From JAKSSE01 sp045597645 (GTDB taxonomy: Bacteria; Bacillota; Clostridia; Lachnospirales; Lachnospiraceae), in the NCBI GenBank assembly GCA_045597645.1, contig JAZLKM010000002.1:124001-188000 (forward strand): DNA of 64,000 nucleotides, read 5' to 3'. Within the stretch, counting starts at the first letter, position 1, and each line of letters starts with the position of its first letter. The notes beneath the pieces were generated by a model. That model did not search any database and was not told the origin of the DNA. It saw only the letters and a program-made list of their open reading frames with translations. Made by a program: the position numbers and the translations under genes. This document shows positions 16,590 through 24,580 of the stretch, one piece after another.

Positions 16590-18116
16590 ATGACAAGTGC
16601 GAATGTAACAAACATTCTGCAGGTGCCAGGTCAGGTATTACCGACTAATGGCAAGAGTGAAGATCCGACAGGTGAAGCATTTGCATCTCTTGTAGACCAG
16701 GCTTTATCAGCACATGAGACATCTGGAAATATGATGGCAAACATGGGCGCTAAAGATTCATCGTCAGACTTTGTAAATCCCAAAAAAGGATTAGATGTGA
16801 TTGATGAGTCTACAAAAGCTCATAGCTTTGAAAAAGAACAATCAAAGCCGAGCTTACAGCAAGACAAGATAAGCCAGGGAAATAATACAAAAGATGTTTC
16901 AAGTGCACCGGGGAAGATTGATGAACTCAAGGATGAACTCAAGAAGCTTGATGCAAAAGTCTATGATGTTATCGAGAAGGACTTGGAAGTATCAGAAGAC
17001 GAGCTGCTTGAGGCTATGGAGCTCTTAGGGCTCACTGCTATGGACCTTCAGGATCCATCTAAGCTGGCGGCTCTAATGAATCAGTTGAACGGCGAAGAAA
17101 ATGCTGCGAGTATACTGATGAGTTCGGAATTTACAGCTATTCTTGAGGACCTGCAGACAATATTTAATGATTTCTCAAATGAAATGGGAATAGAGATTGA
17201 GGAAATAAACGAGCTTGTTGCAATGATGATGCCAGTGCAGGATGAACAGACCTTCGAAGAGGTAATTGCAAGAGCTGGTGAGACTGAAATCCATGATAAG
17301 AACGTTGTTGCTGAAGGCGTAAATGATTTGAATTCAAAGAGTTTTAGTCAAGATGAGACGGCGATTGTATCGATTGAAAAAGTATCTTCAGAAGATGGAG
17401 AGACAATGGAAGTCAAATATGACGAAAATGGAAATCAGTCACAAGTAGTTACTCAGACAGCTGACAACAACGATAGTGGCAAAGATTTTTCAAAAGAGAA
17501 CTCTTTTTCCAAGGACAAGGGTGATGATGCAAGCGTGGAAGCAGGAAAATCTGTTGCAGTAAATGCAAATGAGATTAGAATGTTTGATGTTGCAGGCGAA
17601 GTTAGTGTCGATAAGGCAGATTTACCACAGCAGGTGGATGTTCAATCAATAATTGATCAGATTGTTGAAAGGACCACTTCTCAGATTGCAGCAGATAGCA
17701 CACAGACTATAGAGATGGTGCTTCATCCGGAGAGCTACGGTAAACTCATACTTCATGTATCTGCTGATAAAGAAGGCAATATAACCGCCCAGATTTATAC
17801 ACAAAACGCTGAGGTAAAGGAAGCGCTTGAGAGCCAGATGGCAATTTTAAGGGCTGATATGAACAGCAATCACGGAGGCAAGGTACAGGCGATAGAAGTA
17901 ACTGTTTCATCACATGAGTTTGAAGAAAATTTGGAGCAGGATGCAGCTAGAGATGAGAGAAACGCAGCTGACCAGTCACAGCAGAACAACCATAACAAGA
18001 CACGAAACATTAATCTAAATGATTTAGATGAGTTACAGGGTCTTATGACTGAGGAAGAAATGCTGGTGGCAAGCATTATGAGAGATCATGGAAACACCGT
18101 TAATTTCACTGCTTAG
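16590..18116 (+). CDS. fliK: Flagellar hook-length control protein FliK
   Basis: FliK is exported during hook growth, measures hook length and switches export specificity through FlhB. ATG 16590 follows AAAGGAG (16577-16583); an in-frame TTG at 16560 lacks a site. The 508-residue product has a long, poorly conserved N-terminal two-thirds and the C-terminal Flg_hook domain (TIEMVLHPESYGKLILHVS, then ITAQIYTQNAEVKEALESQM). It lies between the motE-like gene and flgD, as in Bacillus. Confidence 0.92.
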   Translation: MTSANVTNILQVPGQVLPTNGKSEDPTGEAFASLVDQALSAHETSGNMMANMGAKDSSSDFVNPKKGLDVIDESTKAHSFEKEQSKPSLQQDKISQGNNTKDVSSAPGKIDELKDELKKLDAKVYDVIEKDLEVSEDELLEAMELLGLTAMDLQDPSKLAALMNQLNGEENAASILMSSEFTAILEDLQTIFNDFSNEMGIEIEEINELVAMMMPVQDEQTFEEVIARAGETEIHDKNVVAEGVNDLNSKSFSQDETAIVSIEKVSSEDGETMEVKYDENGNQSQVVTQTADNNDSGKDFSKENSFSKDKGDDASVEAGKSVAVNANEIRMFDVAGEVSVDKADLPQQVDVQSIIDQIVERTTSQIAADSTQTIEMVLHPESYGKLILHVSADKEGNITAQIYTQNAEVKEALESQMAILRADMNSNHGGKVQAIEVTVSSHEFEENLEQDAARDERNAADQSQQNNHNKTRNINLNDLDELQGLMTEEEMLVASIMRDHGNTVNFTA

Positions 18117-18133
18117 GCTAGAAAGGAGGAACT

Positions 18134-18778
18134 ATGGCACTTACACAAGAAATTAAAGATGGAAAACTTGTAAACGAGACTGAGAATCTTTTGAAAAAAT
18201 CAAAGGAGAAGAAAAGTAATGATGCGCTTGATAAGGATGCTTTCTTAAAGCTTCTGGTTGCAGAAATGCAATATCAAGATCCACTGGAGCCTACAAGTAA
18301 TACTGAGTGGGTAGCGCAGATGGCAAGCTTCTCGGGCGTAGAAGAGATGCAGAACGTTGAGACTCTTGTTAACAACATGCAGGCATCTAGTCTTGTTGGC
18401 AAATATGTAATCCTAAATACCACAGAAGGTGGCAATTCTACATATGTCTCTGGTGTAGTTGATTACGTTTACTACGAAGACGGCGAAGCGTTTTTGTCAG
18501 TTAATGACAAGCTTTATAGCATTAAAGATTTGGATACTGTTGCAAACGAGGAATATGTTGATGCAGTAGCTACAGCGGATGCGTTGAGCGAGGCGATTAA
18601 GAAGCTTCCTTCGAAGAACAACATTACTCTAAACGATGAGGAGGCTGTCCTTAAGGTAAGAGAATTGTTAGATTCTATGAACGAATATCAAAAACAATTT
18701 GCAGATAAAGATGCAGTTGTCAGATTTGAAGAAATTGAAAAAAGACTAAAGGAATTGCATGCAATATACGATGTATAA
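18134..18778 (+). CDS. flgD: Flagellar hook assembly protein FlgD
   Basis: FlgD is the transient cap on which hook subunits polymerise. The N-terminal FlgD motif is clear (DKDAFLKLLVAEMQYQDPLEP, then WVAQMASFSGVEEMQNV, about 34-78). The 214-residue product continues with a short beta domain and an unusual helical C-terminal tail of about 65 residues (from about 150) in place of a longer tudor/FlgD-Ig region. AAAGGAGG precedes the ATG. Confidence 0.94.
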   Translation: MALTQEIKDGKLVNETENLLKKSKEKKSNDALDKDAFLKLLVAEMQYQDPLEPTSNTEWVAQMASFSGVEEMQNVETLVNNMQASSLVGKYVILNTTEGGNSTYVSGVVDYVYYEDGEAFLSVNDKLYSIKDLDTVANEEYVDAVATADALSEAIKKLPSKNNITLNDEEAVLKVRELLDSMNEYQKQFADKDAVVRFEEIEKRLKELHAIYDV

Positions 18779-18811
18779 TGTAACGACATTAGTTTCAGGG
18801 AGGAAACAAAT

Positions 18812-19216
18812 ATGAACAAGATTCAAAATCAGTTCACTTCCATTGAGCAGGTCACAAACCAATTTCTTGACAATAAGACGAAAGCAACAAAAGCATCAGA
18901 TTATGCAGGTCTATCATTTCAGGAGCTGTTAGCACAAAAAGCGGCACCGGTTGATAAGACAGGGGAGCTTAAGTTTTCAAAGCACGCACTTCAAAGACTT
19001 GATGAGCGAGACATAAGTCTTTCAACAGAGCAGAGTGAGAGACTTAATCAAGGAATATCAATGGCTAGTGAAAAGGGAATCAAGGATTCCTTGGTATTAG
19101 TTGATTCGCTGGCGTTCATAGTGAACGTGCCCAACCAGACGGTGATTACCGCAATGGGAGCAGATGAATCAGCAGAACATGTTTATACAAATATTGATGG
19201 CGCTGTTATAGTATAG
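18812..19216 (+). CDS. TIGR02530-type flagellar operon protein
   Basis: This 134-residue protein belongs to a small family found between flgD and flgE in Firmicutes, spirochaetes and others. The hallmark is KFSKHALQRLDERDISLS (about 55-72) followed by the SEKGIKDSLVLVDSLAFIVNVPNQTVITAM block. The N-terminal 50 residues look disordered. Its biochemical role is not established to my knowledge; position suggests hook assembly. GGGAGGAAA precedes the ATG. Confidence 0.88.
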   Translation: MNKIQNQFTSIEQVTNQFLDNKTKATKASDYAGLSFQELLAQKAAPVDKTGELKFSKHALQRLDERDISLSTEQSERLNQGISMASEKGIKDSLVLVDSLAFIVNVPNQTVITAMGADESAEHVYTNIDGAVIV

Positions 19217-19260
19217 CCGGACCTTCGGGAGGCTATAATCCCTGACTGACAGATGGGATT
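19212..19260 (+). repeat. Two intercistronic hairpins upstream of flgE
   Basis: TATAGCC (19212-19218) pairs with GGCTATA (19231-19237) around an inner CC-TTCG-GG turn. AATCCC (19237-19242) can also pair with GGGATT (19255-19260). Neither has a T tract, so they look like RNA structure (processing or stability) rather than terminators. Confidence 0.6.
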
Positions 19261-19291
19261 GCCCGTTCAGCGCAAATGGAGGTCATTCATT

Positions 19292-21097
19292 ATGATGAGA
19301 GCACTTTACTCTGGTGTTGCCGGTCTTAAGACACACCAGACCAAGATGGATGTTATCGGTAACAATATTGCTAACGTTAACACCGTGTCATTCAAATCTT
19401 CTTCAGTTGTATTCAGTGATTTGATGTATCAGACCACCTCTGGAGCTTCAGGAGCTACAGCTACAAAGGGTGGTATCAATCCAAAGCAGATAGGTCTTGG
19501 ATCTACCGGAGCTGCTACCAACATCAGCATTACACAGGCGGGTGCATCGCAGACCACCGGAAATGCCTTTGATATTAAGCTTGCGGATTCTAATAGTACC
19601 AATTTCTTTATAGTAAATAATGGCGCGGAGAATCTGTTCACCCGTGCTGGCTCATTTACTGTAGATGCAGCAGGCAATCTTGTAATGACATCTACAGGCT
19701 ACAATGTAATGGGCTGGCAAGTTGACCCATTAACTGGTGATATTAAGCGTGATACTGTGTCTAAGCTTCAGATTATGAGCGCAGAGAATATGACATCTGC
19801 ACCGGAAGCTACTACCAATGCATATCTTTCAGGTGTTATTGATAAAAATGATACCGATGTTAACAGCGACAATGGATATGCTATGAATCTGAATTTTTAT
19901 GATTCATTGGGCTACAGCTACACTGCGCAGTTTGCTACAAAGAAGGATCCTACAAGCACATATGATGGTGCATATACAGTCGAGCTTACTCATATCTATG
20001 ATTCTGAAGGAAATGATATGTTAGCTGACTGGCTTAGTGTTACAGTAAAGAATCCTGATGGAACTGATGCTGTAGATGCTGATGGCAATCCAATATATCA
20101 GAATAAGCTTAGTGATTTGTTTGGTAATGATACATTTACCACTAAATCTTATTCAATAAAGAACACGGCAGTAACCTCAAATGGAGCTACTCTTAGAGCT
20201 ACTTATACCGACCAGGCAGATGCTACTCAGAAGGTAACTCTTAATTACACAACTGCAGCAGGAGGCGCCAGATATGAGCAGAATGCGGCGGGAGATTGGG
20301 GTATTTACTTCACCGGTGTTGATTCTGCCGGCAATACCCAGACTGAGTTCATGACTCTTTCAGATGCTTTTGGTATTTCAAAAGAAATTGCAGACCTCAT
20401 TGCTGAAGAGGGTTCAACTGTATATCCTCAGGCTACAGTAGATATGGCTACAGGTACTTTTGTAGTTACTTCGCCTACAACCAACCATTCTCTGGTATTT
20501 GACCTTGAGAATGTAAATGGAAATGGTAGTGGTGCTCTTAATTATGTAGGAGCGACAGGACTTACTAACCAGACCCTTATGCTTTCCAAGATTATAAATG
20601 ATGTTACAGGAGCTTCTGTATTTGAAGACATCGATGTAGATTTTAGAAATTGTCTTAATTATGACAATGGAAAGACATCTACATTATCAATTGATCGTGG
20701 TGCAACCGATGGTACAACCGGTCTAGGCAAAAAGCTTGGTGCATTAACCGGTATTTCAATTGACAATGCAGGACGCATTTTCGGAAGCTATGACAATGGT
20801 AATACTACATTGCTTGGTCAGATTCCTGTAGCACAGTTCGCTAATGCATCAGGTCTTGAGGCAATAGGTAACAGCATCTATAAGACAACCCTTAACTCGG
20901 GTGATTTCGATGGAATCGGTGTTGATGCAACTGCTGATGGTGGTGGAATGTCTACTGGTCAGCTGGAAATGTCCAACGTAGATTTGGCGTCTGAGTTTAC
21001 AGATATGATCACAACTCAGAGAGGTTTCCAGGCTAATTCACGTATCATTACTACTTCAGATACGCTTCTTGAGGAACTCATTAATCTTAAGAGATAA
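19292..21097 (+). CDS. flgE: Flagellar hook protein FlgE
   Basis: FlgE polymerises into the hook, the universal joint between rod and filament. ATG 19292 is preferred because TGGAGG (19277-19282) lies just upstream; a frame open from 19253 adds residues unlike FlgE. The 601-residue product has the rod/hook N-terminal signature (MRALYSGVAGLKTHQTKMDVIGNNIANVNT) and the C-terminal SNVDLASEFTDMITTQRGFQANSRIITTSDTLLEELINLKR. The variable central domains make it longer than the enterobacterial protein, as in other clostridia. A terminator follows at 21120. Confidence 0.97.
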   Translation: MMRALYSGVAGLKTHQTKMDVIGNNIANVNTVSFKSSSVVFSDLMYQTTSGASGATATKGGINPKQIGLGSTGAATNISITQAGASQTTGNAFDIKLADSNSTNFFIVNNGAENLFTRAGSFTVDAAGNLVMTSTGYNVMGWQVDPLTGDIKRDTVSKLQIMSAENMTSAPEATTNAYLSGVIDKNDTDVNSDNGYAMNLNFYDSLGYSYTAQFATKKDPTSTYDGAYTVELTHIYDSEGNDMLADWLSVTVKNPDGTDAVDADGNPIYQNKLSDLFGNDTFTTKSYSIKNTAVTSNGATLRATYTDQADATQKVTLNYTTAAGGARYEQNAAGDWGIYFTGVDSAGNTQTEFMTLSDAFGISKEIADLIAEEGSTVYPQATVDMATGTFVVTSPTTNHSLVFDLENVNGNGSGALNYVGATGLTNQTLMLSKIINDVTGASVFEDIDVDFRNCLNYDNGKTSTLSIDRGATDGTTGLGKKLGALTGISIDNAGRIFGSYDNGNTTLLGQIPVAQFANASGLEAIGNSIYKTTLNSGDFDGIGVDATADGGGMSTGQLEMSNVDLASEFTDMITTQRGFQANSRIITTSDTLLEELINLKR

Positions 21098-21119
21098 TTT
21101 TAAAGTTTTGTTTAGCTAA

Positions 21120-21147
21120 GCGAGGAGCGGATAGCTCCTCGCATTTT
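21120..21147 (+). terminator. Terminator after flgE
   Basis: A perfect GC-rich 9-bp stem (21120-21128 with 21134-21142, loop GGATA) is followed by ATTTTGCTTT. The T tract is short, so termination may be partial. It divides the flagellar cluster. Confidence 0.75.
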
Positions 21148-21229
21148 GCTTTGATTTATATGAGAATATCAAGATTTATACGTTTTGCGTTACTCTGTTA
21201 TGTAAACTTTTTATTTAGAAAAAATGAAG

Positions 21230-21258
21230 TAGACAATTGAGTGTAAATCTTGTAAAAT
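21230..21258 (+). promoter_or_regulatory. Putative promoter of the motA-onward unit
   Basis: TAGACA (21230-21235), a 17-bp spacer and TAAAAT (21253-21258) give a plausible sigma-A promoter with a start near 21265. The surrounding 229-base gap contains no gene; swrD/flbD, often found here in Firmicutes, is absent. Confidence 0.5.
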
Positions 21259-21282
21259 TGTAACGAATGTAATGGGTAATAT

Positions 21283-21306
21283 TATGTCATCTTGCAGGGT
21301 GACATA
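21283..21306 (+). repeat. Hairpin in the motA leader
   Basis: TATGTCATC (21283-21291) pairs with GGTGACATA (21298-21306) through nine pairs including one G-U, with a six-base loop. It ends six bases before the AAAGGTG ribosome site of motA and has no T tract, so it may affect translation or mRNA stability. Confidence 0.55.
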
Positions 21307-21326
21307 AATGGAAAGGTGATACACTT

Positions 21327-22118
21327 TTGGATCTAGCGTCAATACTTGGACTAGCAATAGGTGCAGGAATGGTTATCTTCGGAATTATTTCTTCCGGAGG
21401 TACTGCGGCAATACCTAATTTCATTGATGTTCCTTCTATCATTATTACGATAGGAGGCTCTTTGTGTGCTACGTTAGGTGCCAATAAGATCCCGGATTTC
21501 ATTGCTGGTCTTAAGGGTATACTTATTTCGACGAAGGAACCTAAGGCAGATTCTGCAGGCACTATCAGGCAGATAATCAATCTGTCTAATGTGTCTAGAA
21601 GAGAAGGGTTGCTGGCATTGGAAGATGCGTCAGCTGATATTGAAGATCAATTCATAAAAAAAGGCGTTATGCTCGTGGTAGATGGTACTGACCCTGAGCT
21701 CGTACGAGGCATTCTGGAGACTGAGCTGATGTGTATCGAGCAAAGACATAAAAAGGTTATGGCTTTTTGGGATAAATGGGCAGAGATGGGACCAGCCTGG
21801 GGTATGATTGGTACTCTTGTTGGACTTGTAAATATGCTTCAGAACCTGGAAGATGCGTCGACTATCGGACCTAATATGGCTGTAGCGCTTCTTACCACGC
21901 TTTATGGTTCATTGATTGCTAACTGGATTGCAGGACCTACATCTGCAAAGCTTGCTGTTGATAATGCAATAGAGATTACATTAAAAGAGCTTACTATTGA
22001 GGGCTTGCTTTCGATTCAAGCTGGAGAGAATCCGCGTATAATTGAAGAAAAGCTAAAATCATTCCTTTCACCGGCTCAGCGTGAAGCGTTCAGTGAGAAT
22101 GATGGAGGAGGTGAGTAA
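21327..22118 (+). CDS. motA: Flagellar stator protein MotA
   Basis: MotA is the stator subunit that converts ion flow through MotA-MotB into torque on FliG. The start is TTG 21327, with AAAGGTG (21312-21318) upstream. The 263-residue product has transmembrane segments near 1-22, 33-50, 150-170 and 180-200 and the conserved GPAWGMIGTLVGLVNML and SLIANWIAGPTSAKL blocks. The coupling ion cannot be told from sequence alone. It is followed by motB with a two-base gap. Confidence 0.96.
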   Translation: MDLASILGLAIGAGMVIFGIISSGGTAAIPNFIDVPSIIITIGGSLCATLGANKIPDFIAGLKGILISTKEPKADSAGTIRQIINLSNVSRREGLLALEDASADIEDQFIKKGVMLVVDGTDPELVRGILETELMCIEQRHKKVMAFWDKWAEMGPAWGMIGTLVGLVNMLQNLEDASTIGPNMAVALLTTLYGSLIANWIAGPTSAKLAVDNAIEITLKELTIEGLLSIQAGENPRIIEEKLKSFLSPAQREAFSENDGGGE

Positions 22119-22120
22119 GC

Positions 22121-23065
22121 TTGGCTAAGAGAAATGAAGATGCACCACCAAAAGGTTCGCCTGCATGGATGTCCACATTCTCTGACTTAATGAACTTGCT
22201 CCTGTGCTTTTTCGTTTTGCTGTTCTCAATGTCAACAGTTGATGCTGAAAAACTCGAAATGGTTATAGCCTCATTTCAAAAAAATTTTAGCGTCTTGTCA
22301 GGAAGCGGAGATACGGTCGGACAGGGTGTGCTCATATCATCAGGTATTTCAGTAATGAAAGACTTTGACGAATATTTCAATACAGCTTTTGATGTTAATG
22401 GCGAATCTGGTGAAGCTATTGGACAGATTGGTGAAGTCGGCAAAAAGCCTGATGAGAATATAGGAGAGACTAATCCTAACGGGGATATGTCTGGTGCGCC
22501 TGAGGATGCTAACTCATCAAGTCAGAGTACAGTTTCGGCGGATCAATTGTCTCAGGAAGAGATAAGTGAAGCTTACGAAGAGCAAACACTCTATGAGAGC
22601 GAAAAAATGGCTCAAGAAATAGAAGAGCTTGCAAAGCTGTACGGAATACAAGATAATGTTGAGATAGAGTTCAATGGTCAATATGTTGAGCTTACAATTA
22701 GCGGAGCACTTTTGTTTAACTCTGGATCGGCAACCATTGATTCTGGCGCTTACATGATAATGGATAGAATCGGTATGATTCTTAACAATTATCAACATAA
22801 TCTCATTGAGATTGAAGGTCATACGGATAATGTTCCGATGCATTCTGCGAGATTTGAGAACAATGAAGTACTCTCAATGTATCGAGCTATGTGTGTAGCC
22901 GATTACTTTAGAGAACATACAGATATTCCGAGCGCTAATATTAAGTCTTCAGGAAGAGCGGATTATGCTCCTGTGGCTGATAATGATTCGCCGGAAGGAC
23001 GGGCTAAGAATCGTCGAGTAGAGATAAAGATTTATAATATTTCTAATTCAAAGGGAGCACAGTAG
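22121..23065 (+). CDS. motB: Flagellar stator protein MotB
   Basis: MotB anchors the stator to peptidoglycan and carries the ion-binding aspartate. The start is TTG 22121 behind GGAGGAGGTGAG. The 314-residue product has one transmembrane segment (about 22-38) with the critical aspartate at position 22 (FSDLMNLLLCFF). An unusually long acidic linker follows (about 65-165), then the OmpA-like domain (LLFNSGSATIDSG, IEIEGHTDNVPM, EGRAKNRRVEIKI). The linker may include the plug region. Confidence 0.96.
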   Translation: MAKRNEDAPPKGSPAWMSTFSDLMNLLLCFFVLLFSMSTVDAEKLEMVIASFQKNFSVLSGSGDTVGQGVLISSGISVMKDFDEYFNTAFDVNGESGEAIGQIGEVGKKPDENIGETNPNGDMSGAPEDANSSSQSTVSADQLSQEEISEAYEEQTLYESEKMAQEIEELAKLYGIQDNVEIEFNGQYVELTISGALLFNSGSATIDSGAYMIMDRIGMILNNYQHNLIEIEGHTDNVPMHSARFENNEVLSMYRAMCVADYFREHTDIPSANIKSSGRADYAPVADNDSPEGRAKNRRVEIKIYNISNSKGAQ

Positions 23066-23073
23066 GAGTAACG

Positions 23074-23586
23074 ATGAAAAAGAATCTAATATCAGTACTG
23101 ATTCTAATGTTGGTACTTGTAAATCTGGTACTTACCGCAATACTTATGTTTTCGATATTGCCGGAGACGAAGAAGGCTAATGAGCTTATTACGACAGTGG
23201 CAAGTGCTATTGAATTAGAGCTTACAAGTGGTGATGTTGTATCAAATGCCAACAGAGTACCTGAAGAGAATAAAGAATACCATGATGTAACTGGCCTCAC
23301 ATTAACTTTGAAGGATAGTGGTGATGGTGAAATGCATTATGCAGTTATCGATGTGACCATAGCATTGGATAAGACCAGTGAAGGCTATGCTGTGTATGGT
23401 GCAAACTTTGATTCATATACAAGTGTGATTAAGAGTACCATCAATTCTGTAGTAAGCCATTATACATTGGACGAGATGAGAAATGATTCGCAGGGAGCAG
23501 CTGATGAGATTCTTATTGAGCTGCAGTCACAGTTTTCATCAGATCTTATTGTAGGAGTTGCATTCTCAGGTACGACCTACCAGTAA
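23074..23586 (+). CDS. fliL: Flagellar basal body-associated protein FliL
   Basis: FliL is a single-pass protein that surrounds or supports stator units. The 170-residue product has a transmembrane segment (about 5-29) and a periplasmic domain that contains YAVIDVTIALDK and ends in SSDLIVGVAFSGTTYQ. Family identity is low, but size, topology and position between motB and fliM support the call. AGGAG precedes the ATG. Confidence 0.9.
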   Translation: MKKNLISVLILMLVLVNLVLTAILMFSILPETKKANELITTVASAIELELTSGDVVSNANRVPEENKEYHDVTGLTLTLKDSGDGEMHYAVIDVTIALDKTSEGYAVYGANFDSYTSVIKSTINSVVSHYTLDEMRNDSQGAADEILIELQSQFSSDLIVGVAFSGTTYQ

Positions 23587-23598
23587 ACGGGAGGGTAA

Positions 23599-24576
23599 AT
23601 GGGAGAAGTCCTTTCGCAAAATGAAATAGACAGTCTATTAGCGGCTTTAAATAATGGCGAGCTGGACGTAGAGGAGATAAAAGAATCTGGTGAAAAGCAG
23701 GTAAAAAACTATGACTTCGCCAGACCTAGCAAATTCTCTAAAGAGCATCTGCGTACGCTCGAAATAATATTTGAGCATTTTGGACGTTTGCTTTCGACTA
23801 ATTTACCGATATACCTTCGAAAGAATATACAGGTAGAAGTAATGAACTCGGAGGCGGTTACTTATCTAGAGTTCTCAAATGCATTATCTAATCCTGTCTT
23901 ACTTGGAGTTGTAGATTTTGCACCGCTTCAAGGAAATATACTTATGGAATTGGCTACAAACTTGGGGTATGCGATTGTAGATCGAATGCTCGGAGGATTG
24001 GGAACACCAATTGATAAGACTAGAGATTTTACAGAGATTGAGTTGCTTATTATAGAACGCATTATGACGGTGTGCGTTGAATTACTTAGGGAACCGTGGG
24101 AGAACGTTTTAGATGTGCATCCCAGACTTGAACGCATTGAGACAAACTCACAGTTTGCACAGATTATTTCACCGTCAGAGATGATAGCAATTGTAACCGT
24201 CAATATCAAAATTGGTGATGTTGAGGGGTTGATGAATATATGCTTGCCATATATAACTCTTGAGTCCGTAATGGATAAGTTGAATACCAAGTTTTGGTAT
24301 TCAAATATGCAGGAGAAAGACCAGCAGCAATATTCAGAAACGATTGAGGCATTGATTGCTAAAGCTGAAATACCTGTAAAAGCAGTTTTGGGGCAGAGCA
24401 TGATTTCTGTCAATGAATTTGCTACATTGCAGGTTGGAGATATCATACGTCTTGATTCGAAAGTTGATGAAGAACTTGATGTCTATGTAGGCAATATTAG
24501 AAAATTCACTGCACTGCCTGGTGCAAACGGAAAAGATTATGCAGTCCGTGTAACATCGGTAATCAGGGAGGAATAA
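23599..24576 (+). CDS. fliM: Flagellar motor switch protein FliM
   Basis: FliM is the C-ring component that binds CheY-phosphate and reverses rotation. The N-terminal CheY-binding peptide LSQNEIDSLLAAL (5-17) is intact. A middle CheC-like domain follows (YDFARPSKFSKEHLRTLEIIFEHFGR onward), and the C-terminal SpoA/FliN-like domain ends the 325-residue product. GGGAGGG precedes the ATG. It is four bases from fliY. Confidence 0.98.
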   Translation: MGEVLSQNEIDSLLAALNNGELDVEEIKESGEKQVKNYDFARPSKFSKEHLRTLEIIFEHFGRLLSTNLPIYLRKNIQVEVMNSEAVTYLEFSNALSNPVLLGVVDFAPLQGNILMELATNLGYAIVDRMLGGLGTPIDKTRDFTEIELLIIERIMTVCVELLREPWENVLDVHPRLERIETNSQFAQIISPSEMIAIVTVNIKIGDVEGLMNICLPYITLESVMDKLNTKFWYSNMQEKDQQQYSETIEALIAKAEIPVKAVLGQSMISVNEFATLQVGDIIRLDSKVDEELDVYVGNIRKFTALPGANGKDYAVRVTSVIREE

Positions 24577-24580
24577 CTAA

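Noticed and set aside
21160..21240. 26-codon frame (MRISRFIRF...) in the flgE-motA gap, considered as a remnant of swrD
   Set aside because: No ribosome site, upstream of the predicted promoter start, and no similarity to SwrD.
23928..24446. 172-codon minus-strand frame opposite fliM
   Set aside because: Full overlap with a conserved gene and no motif or ribosome site.
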